Position numbers and translations under genes: made by a program | Source of the DNA: Ichthyophthirius multifiliis | Taxonomy: Eukaryota > Ciliophora > Oligohymenophorea > Hymenostomatida | Assembly (NCBI RefSeq): GCF_000220395.1 | Contig: NW_004086076.1 | Span: 1-64,000, forward strand | DNA: 64,000 bases | Reading direction: 5' to 3' | Shown: positions 1 through 10,792 of the stretch, one piece after another | Layout of the letters: each line of letters starts with the position of its first letter | How positions within the stretch are numbered: the first letter of the stretch is position 1 | Notes under the pieces: generated by a model | What the model was told of the DNA's origin: nothing | Seen by the model: only the letters and a program-made list of their open reading frames with translations | Database searches by the model: none

Positions 1-2677
1 TTAAAAATTTAGATATATATATATAAATATATATATATTTATATATTTATAAATTAATATATTTATATATTTATATATTTATATATTTATTATTTTTTTT
101 AAAAAAAATTAACAGTTACAACCTATTAATTATAAATTAGATTATAAAAAAATTTATAATCTTCTTATTAAGCATTTATATAATTTTTTTAATATCTAAT
201 CCATTTTATTTATTTTGAATTCCTAAAATATAGCATTAGTATATAAATTATCACATTTTCTTATAAAAATAAATTTCATATGATATTAACACAACCTATA
301 AAAACAAATATTAAATTTTTCCTATTACTGTAATATTTCTAGCAATTTTCTAATAAATTTATTAAAATACAATTTAAACATGTACCTATTTAATTTATTA
401 ATAATATTATGTTTTTTACTAATAGTTTCTTAATTAAAATCATTTTTTTAAAATTTTATAATCTTATAGAACAATTTTATTTACTTTAAAGCAGATTTTA
501 CTTCAAAAAATCTTAGTCGTTTTTTGTTTATTTTTCTTTTATTGTATATTAGTCTTTAATTTCTTTCCAATGATACTGCAAATATTAAACTATAGTGAAC
601 GATTTATTTATTAATAAATTTCTTTTTCCCTTTTACAAATTTTTTTACTATAATTACAAAATAATTTAAACTATAATTAAATACTCCAATAATGAATAAA
701 GCACTTAAAATATATTAAATAATTTCATTTTAATATATACATATTGTTTATTAGCATGGTTTTTTTTATTTTTTGTATAATTTTTTAAAAAAAACAAAAA
801 AGGTTATAATATATTTATTTTCACTTTTTTTTTTTTGAAGATTGTGATTTGGAAAAAAACCTTTCATTCGATTATTTTTTTATTGAATTCCATAGTAACT
901 ATAGTGATATAATAGGCTTTAATTAATTTTTATACCATTTATTTTGATGGATTTATTAGAAATTTTAGCAAAATTTTATAATTAATATATTTATTTGATA
1001 AAAAGTCATAGACAGGCTGCCATATGTGCTAAGAAAAGTATATTCATCAATAATTTTAGGAATTATATTATATTTATATTATTGAGCATAAATTAAATTT
1101 TCTTTGAATTTTTATAATGTATTATTTTAATTAAGAAAATAGAAAAAATTATTTATAATTAGTTTTTCGGATTATTTTAAACAATTAAAAATTATAGAAA
1201 AACTCATAGTAATAGTTTTTTCGTAAATAATTTAATATTAGTAGTTTAATTAATTATATAATAATTCTATATTATATATTTAGGTATTGAAATTAATAAA
1301 AACCTAAAAAATTATCAAATAATGATTATTTTTCATAGAAACATGCTCAAAAGATATAAATATATTACAAAAAGTAATAAAAATAGAAATAGAAATATAA
1401 ATATAAAAAAAAATTAAATAAAAAATAAAATAATATATAAAATTATATATTAAATAAAATCCTTTATTATATAAAATTCATAAGATAAAAAAAAACTTAT
1501 AAATATATTATATTTATAAAATTAAAAGATTTCAATTATATTTTTTTAAAATAAAAAGAAATAACAATTAATATATATTTTCCTATTAATATTTATTTGT
1601 TCTTAATAAATTTATTAAACAAATATACTATTTATATCACTTTATTATTTGATATTGGAGTTTTTCGCTTTATTAAAAAAATATACTACGAATCTTTTGT
1701 ATTTAGATGATTTTTTAAAGAAAATAGAGTTTTAGCTTTATAAAATACATGCTAATTTCCTTAATATTTGTGTAAACCTTAAATATTTACTATAAAAAAA
1801 TTAATATTGTTAACTAATATAAAAGTATCTATATCCATTAAATTAATTAAAACAATTTTGGTTAAATTATAAAACATAATTAAAAAAATAACTTAATAGT
1901 ATTTTAATTTAAAAATAAATGCATTAGTATAAATTAATTTATAAATTTAATTAAAAAATTTGGTAAATATAATCTATACAGTAAATATTTAATTTTTATT
2001 TCAAAAATTTGTTATAAAACATATATATGTATATATTCAATATTTTTTAATTATTAACGATAATAAAATATTTATTTATATTTCTTAATATAAGCATAGA
2101 TAAAATGCATAATATAGTCTATTTGTAATTATGATTTTAATTAAATAAAAGCTATAATACAGTTTATTTATAAAATATAAAAAATTTGACACTCAAGATA
2201 TTATTAGATAAAATTTATAATTCGTATTTGCATAATTTTTTTATATATAAATTAATATAAAAAAAATAAAGAAAAAAAAAATAATATTTTGTCAAAATGT
2301 TAATTGACATAAATTATATATATTTTATAAATTACTTTAAAATATATCTAATATTTTTTTTATTAATTAAAAATAAAATGTTTTATATTTTTAATAATAG
2401 CAAAATTTTAGTATATATTATTTATTCATAAATTTTCTTATTATTCTATTATATTTTTTAAAAACTTAATCAAAAAAAAATGGCCAGAAAAAATGGATAA
2501 TGTCTTTTTTTTTTTTTGATTGAAGTTTTTTAAAAAAATCACAGAATAAATAAAAAAATTAATAAACAAAAAATATTATGTTTTAAATGTAATTTATAAA
2601 ACAGTAAAAAAAATTATTGAATATTTAATAATAATATATTATTATATATATTTATGATTTCTAATTACTATTTATAT
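1..2677. other. AT-rich intergenic stretch, no gene recognised
   Basis: Almost pure A/T with runs of TATA and poly-A/T; the first 100 bases are nearly all TA-rich repeats. I read both strands with TAA/TAG as Gln and found no stretch with coding character. Slightly less AT-rich patches near 510-600 and 990-1060 do not give a convincing protein. There is no telomeric repeat (CCCCAA/TTGGGG) at the left edge, so the window does not start at a macronuclear chromosome end. Confidence 0.6.
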
Positions 2678-3371
2678 TCATTATATATCTATATCTATTT
2701 TATTTCTCTATATATTTTCAATAATTATTATTTCTTAATCATCTTCTTAATAAGAAATATTTTCATCTTATGAATTTTCTTAAAATTGATATATATTTTA
2801 TTTACAAATTATTGCGTTTTCGCATACAAATTTCAAAAAGTTTTAAGCTTATGATATTTCAGGAATTTATTTATATAATACCAAACTATTATTATTTACA
2901 CTTATTTAAAAAAATAAATAAAAAAAAATTACTAAAAATAAAAATTTACTTATTATTTATTTCCTATTATTATAAAATTTAAATTAGATTCCAAGAATAA
3001 TGCTTTAATGCATTTAAATTTTTACTATTAAATATCAATTTATGCTAAATTATTTATCTTATTTTAATAAATATATTTTATAAAAATATATTTTCTTTTT
3101 TTTACTTTTTTATTGCTTTTGTTTTCTTTGGGATTGGTCTTTATGATTCAATATCGATTTTTTCTTTATTTTTATATATATTTGAATTATTCTCATATTC
3201 TGAATTTTCTTCATCTACATCAGTTAAACTTAATTAACTAAATTATTCAATGAGATTACTTTTATATTATTTATAATCTATATCATTATTTTCATATTCT
3301 TCATCGTTTCTTTAATATTTATCTTATCTTAATTTATATAAAAATTTTCTTTTAATATTTTAAGAAAACAT
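2678..3371 (-). CDS. Small acidic protein of unknown function
   Basis: I do not recognise this protein. With the ciliate code, an ATG at 3371 opens MFSQNIKRKFLYKLRQ, followed by an acidic, Asn-rich segment (NDEEYENNDIDYKQ, LTDVDEENSEYENN) and a basic patch (RPIPKKTKAIKK). A 64-nt GT..AG intron (about 2887-2950) joins this to a C-terminal exon containing PEISQAQNFLKFVCENAIIC and an acidic tail (QEDDQEIIIIEN). The stop is TGA at 2678-2680. There is no membrane segment or known motif. It lies just downstream of the HAD gene on the same strand and could be mistaken for its C-terminus, but the HAD gene ends at its own TGA through a 56-nt intron. The intron placement is inferred from frame and could be wrong. 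Confidence 0.55.
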
Positions 3372-3658
3372 TTATTTTAAGAATTGTTTTTTTTAAAATA
3401 TAAAAATATATTATTTAAAATAAAAAAGTTAATATAAATAATATAAAATTAATAGAAAATAAAAATTATATTTTTTTTAAAAAAAGATAAAAAATTTAAT
3501 AGAAAATTATTTATATATATTGTATTTTTTATAATTTTGTATTTATCTGATTCATATTTTCGACATTAGTCCAAAACGAATAATTTAAATAAATAATAGA
3601 TTAATATATTTTTTTTAAAAAAATTTGTTCATTTTATATACTAAGCTTAATTAATACC

Positions 3659-5059
3659 TCAATGCAAATTCTTTAAAATTATAAATAATATTATATTAAA
3701 ATTATCTTAATTTATTTTTATAATACATTGTCATAATAAAATTTATTCTCTTCAAATATTTTTTTTATAGCATATTAGAAATTAGTTACATGATAATCAA
3801 TAGCATCATTTTATTTATTTTCTCTATATTTACTTAATAAGTAAAAAATATACTAAAAATACAATAATAATAAAAAAAATACTTCACAAAAACAGTTTTC
3901 CATCCCAATTCTTTGGCCTAAATCAAATCCATATTTATATTATCTCCTATCATATACACTTCACCTGGTACAAACTTATTTTAATCAATTTATTAGATCG
4001 CATAATTGTCTTAAAAATAAAAATATAATAAAAAACACACATAAAAATAATTTTTCATAAATATATAAATTATTTAATAAAAAAAAATATTTAAATTCTT
4101 TTAAATATATATGTACATTACATGCTAATTAAAAAGATTGTTTAAAAGGTTTTCCGAAAAACTGAATATTTTAGCTTGGAAATTTCTATTTATATAGTTC
4201 CTCATATAATTTTAATAAAACACTACAAAAAGCCCCTGAAGTTATCTTCGGTTACCCAAATCTAAAATAATGAGTTATATTTGTATTAAAATATATAGGA
4301 ATTGTTTCCTAAGGCATTTTTTCGGGTATTTTATATGCTATTTTTCCATTATTAGTCGTCAATAAATCACAAATAATTTAAACTCCTTCTTCCCATTTAA
4401 AAAAATCACTCAAAATAAAAATAGCATTAATTTAAATAGGTTCATTAAAATTATAATCATTCAAAAAAGGAATTCTTTTTAAAATATGATTTTTTGTTTC
4501 TTCTATATTATGTGGATTTCTTGCCGAAATGGGTACTAAAAAGGGATATAATGAAGTATATTCTTCCAAAGTAATATAATATTTAATATTAGAATCAACT
4601 AATTATTAATTAACCTCTTATTTTCCCAAAACTAAATAAATGAAAAAAATGAAAAAAAGAGATATTAAAAAAAAATGTTCTTACTTTTTATTTACTTAAA
4701 ACAATTTATTCTTAATATTTCTAAAGATAAGGTTTAATAGTAGTGTAATTCATAACCAAGTTTTATATTCCCATTTGATTATTTGAGTTTAATTTCAAGC
4801 TTTTATTTATATATTCAATTCTGGATTTTTCTAATTGATTATTTGATTAATTATTCGTAAATAAAACAAAAGGCAATTTTTAAAAGGCCTCATTTTAGTA
4901 TTTTTATGGGCATATTTTAACTAATGGTTATCTCATATTTAATATCGGACCTCGTGTTTAAGGAAGGAACAATTAATCGTTCATAATTACTCCATCTATG
5001 TCCGATATTACTATAGGAAGCTTTTACTTCTTTCGGAAGGAATTTTTTAAAATATTCAT
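3659..5059 (-). CDS. HAD-superfamily hydrolase, CECR5/YKR070W type (subfamily IIA)
   Basis: Predicted HAD hydrolase of the CECR5 (HDHD5)/yeast YKR070W branch; members are often mitochondrial and their substrate is unknown. All four HAD motifs are visible in order: motif I IVISDIDGVIMND (nucleophile Asp) near residue 20, motif II PFVLFTNNQSN, motif III Lys in QFFGKPF, and motif IV EVYMIGDNINMDL followed by KELGWKTVFVK. The family block RFGQPKITSGAF is also present. I chose ATG 5059 because it opens the frame about 18 codons before motif I. At least four short introns are needed, including one with GTAAGA after IVLSKQK and a 59-nt one after TVFVK. The gene ends FYYD-NNLH-TGA after a last 56-nt intron. 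The family match is strong; the substrate cannot be told from sequence. Confidence 0.82.
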
Positions 5060-5299
5060 TTTTATATATATATATATATGTATCTTTTGTAAATAATTAT
5101 TTATTAATGTGCTTTTATTTAAATAGTTTAATTTATATAAACCAAAACTAATTCTTTTTTTATTTATTTATAAAATTTAATAATTTTATTTTAAATTATC
5201 TTTACTAATCTTATTGAATATTTATATACATTCATTATCTTTATTGATACAATAATTTTATAATTAATTGTTATTTTAAAAAAAAAAAACTTTTTTATA

Positions 5300-5585
5300 C
5301 CAATAGTTTTAAAAAAATCTTATAATATATATATATTCATTTAACAAAAAACATAAAAAACAAATAAAAGTAACTTAATTTAATTCCTACATTAAATTGA
5401 CAACATAATAATTTATTTTTATAAAAAGATCCAGCTCTATAGAGAAAAATCATCAAAGAAAGTTCCGAACACACATTTCATTTTTACGCCATTACAAATT
5501 GATTCACTAAAATCAAACATTAAAATTAGTTTCAAATGATATTAATTATAAAATATTAAAATCATTAGAGTTATTAATCTGCTCA
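5300..5585 (-). other. Isolated higher-GC island with a possible small ORF
   Basis: In an AT desert, 5400-5600 stands out for its mixed base composition. On the minus strand an ATG at 5585 opens a reading frame (ciliate code) with MSRLITLMILIFYNQ and then SESICNGVKMKCVF and FFDDFSLQSWIF, which reads like protein, but no TGA closes it before pure AT sequence near 5300. It could be a short gene or exon, a decayed gene, or a noncoding RNA ending at the T5 run near 5401-5405. I matched no known RNA family by eye. Confidence 0.25.
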
Positions 5586-6387
5586 TTCCTCCTTATAATT
5601 ATTTTGATTATTTAAATACATTAAAATTACTTTCCCATAAGATTAATTTATCAATATATTAAAATTTTAAGAAACACTATTATTATTTTCTTTTTTAATA
5701 GATGATATTAATTAATTAGTTTTTTTTGAAAATTTTTTATTGAATTTTACATTTAATTTTCAAATAAATCTATTTAAAAAATTGATATTATTATTTTACA
5801 ATTAAATTATTTATTTTTAAGCATTTATAAATTATCAAAAATATGCATTATATAAATCTTCCAATTTTTAATTTAGTTTTTTAATAGAATCCTATTTTCT
5901 AAATAATCAAAACAACCATATAAAGAAGAAAATGCACAACCATTTAAAATCAATAGTGATATACAAACTATTTTTAATTATGTATTATTTTAATTATAAT
6001 ATTATAAAACTGTAGTTTGGTTATAATTTATAAAATTATTGAATTATTAATCCATAAAATTTTTTCATTATATTAGAATTATATATTTATAAAGTAATTT
6101 AATTTATTGGATGATAAAAAAAATTACTTCGTTTAGAATAATATTTTTTATTGTTATTAGTTATTCGAATGTATTTATACATATTTAATTATTATTTTTA
6201 TTGTTAAAAGTTTTAATAAGTATATATATTCTTAAATATAAGAAATATTGCTTTATTTATTTAATAAATTTAAAAAAATGCTAATATATTTTCACCAATT
6301 ATTTATATCAAATTATTATCTATCTGTATATTTTATTTTACTATACTAATAACTAGTATATATTCTTTTTAATATTTGTATAATATT

Positions 6388-6389
<2 letters not shown>

Positions 6390-6440
<51 letters not shown>
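6390..6440. repeat. (TA)n dinucleotide repeat
   Basis: Uninterrupted TA alternation of about 25 units in intergenic DNA. Similar tracts sit at about 18391-18427, 25133-25175 (inside an intron), 27731-27766, 44508-44537 and 46148-46180. Confidence 0.95.
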
Positions 6441-6442
<2 letters not shown>

Positions 6443-7041
6443 ATAATCTATAATTTTATATATTATGTCCTTGTTAAACTAAATTATAAGAAATATTGTT
6501 TATTAACTTATAGTTTATATTTTTAATTTGATTTATTGAAAATTATTATTTTTAATTTATTTAAAATACTTATGAAAAAATTAAATAATATATTAGATGT
6601 AAAAAATAATTACATATATAATTATTTAATTAATATTTTTTTATAATAAATATATATAAATTTTCTAAAATATGTTAAAATTAAATTCATTAATTTTTGT
6701 ATTTTTTATTTATTTAATCTATATTAAGAATAATTAAATTTTAATTTAAAATTAAATAAATTTGCAAAAGCATTATTTTTTAAAAAAAATTAAATTTTTT
6801 TATTAAAAAATAAAAATGATAATATAATTATTATTTATAATTTTTAAAAAAGCAGTTATAATATGAAATACATTAATAAAAAATTATAAAAATGTTTTTT
6901 TTTTTGAATTTAAATTTATATTTATTTTATATTTTTTATTATTCATTATTCATCTATAGTATCTTTTACACCTTTAGTATATCCTGTAGGATATAATAAT
7001 TTTTATAATCTATCATGTTATATTTTTTAGTCACAATCTTC

Positions 7042-7042
<1 letters not shown>

Positions 7043-7096
<54 letters not shown>
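7043..7096. repeat. (TA)n dinucleotide repeat just 3' of the dynein gene
   Basis: TA alternation of about 27 units ending roughly 17 bases before the TGA of the minus-strand dynein intermediate chain gene, so probably in its 3' UTR or immediate flank. Confidence 0.9.
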
Positions 7097-7107
<11 letters not shown>

Positions 7108-7112
7108 ATATT

Positions 7113-10100
7113 TCAATAAATAATACCATGAAGTCTATATACATTAAGATCTCCAACAGTATCTCCTGTAATAATAACAGGCGCTCCTGAACCAAATCTA
7201 ACAATAGTTTTAGGTGCTGAATTTTCATTTTCTTTATTATCCTTGATAACTGCGCAAGGATCAAGCATATTGTTTTTAGCTATATCCCACAATTCCATTC
7301 TTCCATCCTTAGCTACACTAGCAAATAAAGTCGAACAATTTGGACTCCATTCAACGTCTAAAACTTCATTAAATAAATCTAATGACTATAAAAATATTAA
7401 AAATATGTGTATTTTAGAAAAAATTTAAAATGTAAAATTATACAAAAGAATATATATATATATATATATATAATAAAAAATGAATATAAATAAAATTACT
7501 TAAAATGTGCTTATAGGTAATTCTTCTTTAATATTCCACAATTTACAACTCCAATCAGCTGAACAACTCAAGAAAATATCAGACCAAAACGGATTAAATC
7601 TAACTTTATATACTGGCCCAGTATGTGCAAAATAGCTTTCCAAATATTACTCTGAATAATTTTTAGAACATCTATGAATAGCTCCATCATCAGTAGCTGC
7701 TAAATAAGTAGAATACTCTCCTTTAATAAAATCTATAGAAAAACCAGAAGCTTGTCTAAAATTAGTGCCTTCATTCGACTATTCCTTACTGGCAGGGTTC
7801 TAGGCTTTTTTTAAGCCCATTAATTCTAGATTTTCAAGTTCTTTTTTCATGTTCCATTCCACAATACGCCCATCTGAACTTATACTGACCAAAGATTCTC
7901 CCTTTTCGGAGCCTTTATTACCTTTTCCAATCCAACTTAATTCCCATATAGCATCACTGTGTTTTCCTTCTGTTTCCCGATTTGTAGCTACTGGTTGGTT
8001 TCCATGTTTTCTTATATCGTATATTGATACTATACCATCATAGCTTCCTGTAGCTAATAAATTAGGATTTTAATCAGAAAATTTACAGCAGGTTAATTCT
8101 AATTTATAAGATATAATAATATATATATATAATTTTACTTGAATTTGTTTTAATAATTCTTTCTGGATATGAAGGATTTTTGAGAGTCCAGAACATAACT
8201 AGTCCATTATTATTAATATTAAGATCTAATTCTCCATAAGTGGTAGCTAAGAGATCTTTATTAATAGGATTCCAATCAGCGCACGAAATAGTTCTATCTC
8301 TTGATTATTCGCATGAAAATTTAAATAAGTATTCTAAAGTATCTTTTTTTTTTTAATTTTATTCTTCATCTTCTCCATCCTTTTCTTTTTATTTTTTCGT
8401 GAATAACATTTACCCGAATTTCTTATTTATTTCATCGTCAACCCTTTTATAGAATTTTACTTCAGGATAATTTCTATATAAAATATATTATTTATGGTAT
8501 GTATTTTAATTCAATATCCTATCTACATATTTCAAATATGTCCCCAAACAATCAGTTGTCATTATTTTTTACTCATCATCATCTATATATATATATATAT
8601 ACATATTTAATTAATTTATTGTTTCGTTTTGTTTAATATACTAGGCTATTTTTTAGCTTCTTCTACTCTTTATTTAATCATTTCAGCTTCTTCTTCTTCT
8701 AATTAGGCTATCGATTACTAATGTTATCTTATTAAAATTTCATGCTAAGCTTTGCTAATAGTACCTGCTCCATATGTTTTAGTTGCGAAACTATGAGTTT
8801 CAAACTATCTTTTCATTTTAGTACCTGATAAACTTTTTTAAATAAAAATTTAGGAATATAAAATTTAAAATAATAAAAAATATTAATATAATAAATTATT
8901 ATAAATACAAATAGAATAATTAAAATGAATAATATATATAAATATTATAAAAAAAATATTTAAAATCAAAATATATAATATACTCAGCTAATCTAGATGA
9001 AGATTCTCTAGGATTTGTATCATCTGAAAGAGCATTAGCAGCTGAATTATTATTAACAGATTAAGTTAATCCTAGTCTATTACCTTTGACTTGATTTTTT
9101 TCTAATAATAACAGCTAAGCTCCTGGAACTTCGGCTCTGGAGTGTAATTAAATAGATTATACATCAAGAGGAAGCAGACAAAAAGGATTTTTTACACTTT
9201 TTTTATATTCAAGTTCAATATTTTTTAATATTTCTTGTTATAATAATTCAAATTCGTTTAATTATTCTTATTATTAAGCATCATATATGTCCCAAACAGC
9301 TGCAAAAACTCCTTTCTCGGACTTTTCAATCCTATTAGATTATTAAGTTTATAATTTGGGAGCATATTTAAATGTTTGAGCAGATCTTTTAGTAAAATTA
9401 TCACTACCAACTATATCTTAACAATGTTAATCGTATTTTTAATTTCTTTAATTCATCTTTTCGGTTGTTTCATTTTAAGCACTTAATACATTAGGAATTA
9501 AGCATGAAGGACTAATAAAAATTATTTTTTATTTTTTATATTTTTTAAATTTTATACATAAATAATAAAATTTCAGTTTCTGATTCTTATAAATTGATAA
9601 GTATATCAACTTCTTTTTAATTTTCACTAATTTATTTGGCTTTTTTAACTTTTTTTTCTTTTTCTTCTCTTGCTTTCTAATTATATTTTTATACATATAT
9701 ATAAAAAAAAATATATTATAAATATAAATAACTATATATATATATATATATATATACATATATATATTTATATATTTTATTTAATATTTATATTTAGATA
9801 TCTCTTTTTTTTTACATTATCTTCTTCTGATTCTGAATATTATTCAGATCTTCTACTACTTTCCATCATAGAAGATTCTTTTATATTTGAACTACTTTCT
9901 TTTTCTTCACTTTCAGAATTTTTTTCCTTTTTTTATATTAATAAATTGTTTTTTATTTTAAAATAAATTATATATATTCTTACCACACTTTACATTACAC
10001 TTGATGATTATTCCATTATTGAAACTTATGGTTTAAAAGATTATTTGGCTTTTTTTTATTTTTAAGCTAATTCTTATTCAAAATTTTAAAATTCTTTAGC

Positions 10101-10497
10101 CAAATCTTTCATTTTTTTAGTAATCAATCTTTTATTTTAAAAATAAATAAATAATTATTTGCACATTATATATATTTTTTTTTAAAATATATACATTTTC
10201 GGTGTAACATATATACTTCCTTCTTTTACATATTCATTATCTCTTTCAGATGTAGTTGATTTTAGTTTGGAATTTTATACACGCGATTTCGCTACACTAT
10301 TTAATTTGTTAGTATTTCCTGACATTAATTTTCGACTGTTTTATTTTTTTTAAAAAAATCATATTTATGTTTTGTTTTAAAATGTACGTCATTGTTGGAC
10401 CTGCTCGGGCAGTACTTTGAACTTTTTAACTCATTTAAATCTTTGTATTTGTATTTCCGGCAATTAATGATTATTACTGTTATTAAGATTAATCCAT
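7113..10497 (-). CDS. Axonemal outer-arm dynein intermediate chain, DNAI1/IC1-like (WD40)
   Basis: Intermediate chain of ciliary outer dynein arms, which helps anchor the motor to the doublet microtubule. The N-terminus (MDQSQQQQQSLIAGNTNTK) is low complexity. A central region carries EVPGAQLLLLEKNQVKGNR and an acidic linker. The C-terminal half is WD40: CADWNPINKDLLATTYG, GLVMFWTLKNPSYPE, LLATGSYDGIVSIYDIR, KHSDAIWELSWIGKG, VSISSDGRIVEWNM, KVRFNPFWSDIFLSCSADWS, CKLWNI and GDTVGDLNVYRLHG. These follow the order and wording of DNAI1/IC78 proteins. The start is ATG 10497: a 52-nt intron (10387-10336, GTACAT...AACAG) keeps it in frame with a second ATG at 10325. Several more introns interrupt it (for example near 7430-7500, 8110-8140, 8580-8640, 8830-8990 and 9690-9790). 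The stop is TGA 7113-7115. It is transcribed divergently from the histidine kinase. Confidence 0.92.
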
Positions 10498-10792
10498 TTA
10501 TATAGTTTTTTATTTAAACAAAAAATAAAGATTAATTAAAATTATAAATATTTATTATTATTTAATATTATTTTGAAAAAAAAAATAAAACAATTTTTAA
10601 ATATTTTTTATTAATATTTATACAAAAGATAGATAGTTTTATTTTATTTATTATTATACTTACAAAATATAGTTATTTATTTATATTTTTATAATTAAAG
10701 AATTATTAGAATTATATCAAAATAATAATAATTTATTATTAAATTTATTTTATTAGTTTATTTATCTATTTTTATAAAAAAAACATTAATAA
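10498..10792. promoter_or_regulatory. Divergent intergenic region between dynein IC and histidine kinase genes
   Basis: About 295 bases separate two start codons facing away from each other (10497 minus, 10793 plus), so both promoters must lie here or overlap the coding ends. It is almost all A/T and I see no distinct element to name. Confidence 0.45.

Larger units (their letters stand above)
5586..7112. other. AT-rich intergenic stretch with TA microsatellites
   Basis: Lies between the small island and the dynein intermediate chain stop codon. It contains poly-A/T runs and two long (TA)n tracts but no coding character on either strand. It is presumably the 3' flank of the dynein gene plus spacer. 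Confidence 0.5.

Noticed and set aside
1-120. Telomere or chromosome end at the left edge
   Set aside because: Sequence is TA-rich but has no CCCCAA/TTGGGG repeats.
3300-3660. HAD protein extended through to the acidic region downstream
   Set aside because: A 56-nt intron brings the HAD frame to a TGA at 3659-3661, and the acidic region has its own ATG at 3371.
5380-5600. snRNA, U3 or telomerase RNA in the mixed-composition island
   Set aside because: No conserved box, template or recognisable stem could be matched; kept only as an unexplained island.
6390-7096. TA-repeat tracts as CRISPR or regulatory arrays
   Set aside because: Pure dinucleotide repeats with no spacers; ordinary microsatellites in a nuclear genome.
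9529-9966. Overlapping ORFs on both strands rich in Tyr/Ile
   Set aside because: They are opposite-strand or wrong-frame readings of exons and an AT-rich intron of the dynein intermediate chain gene.
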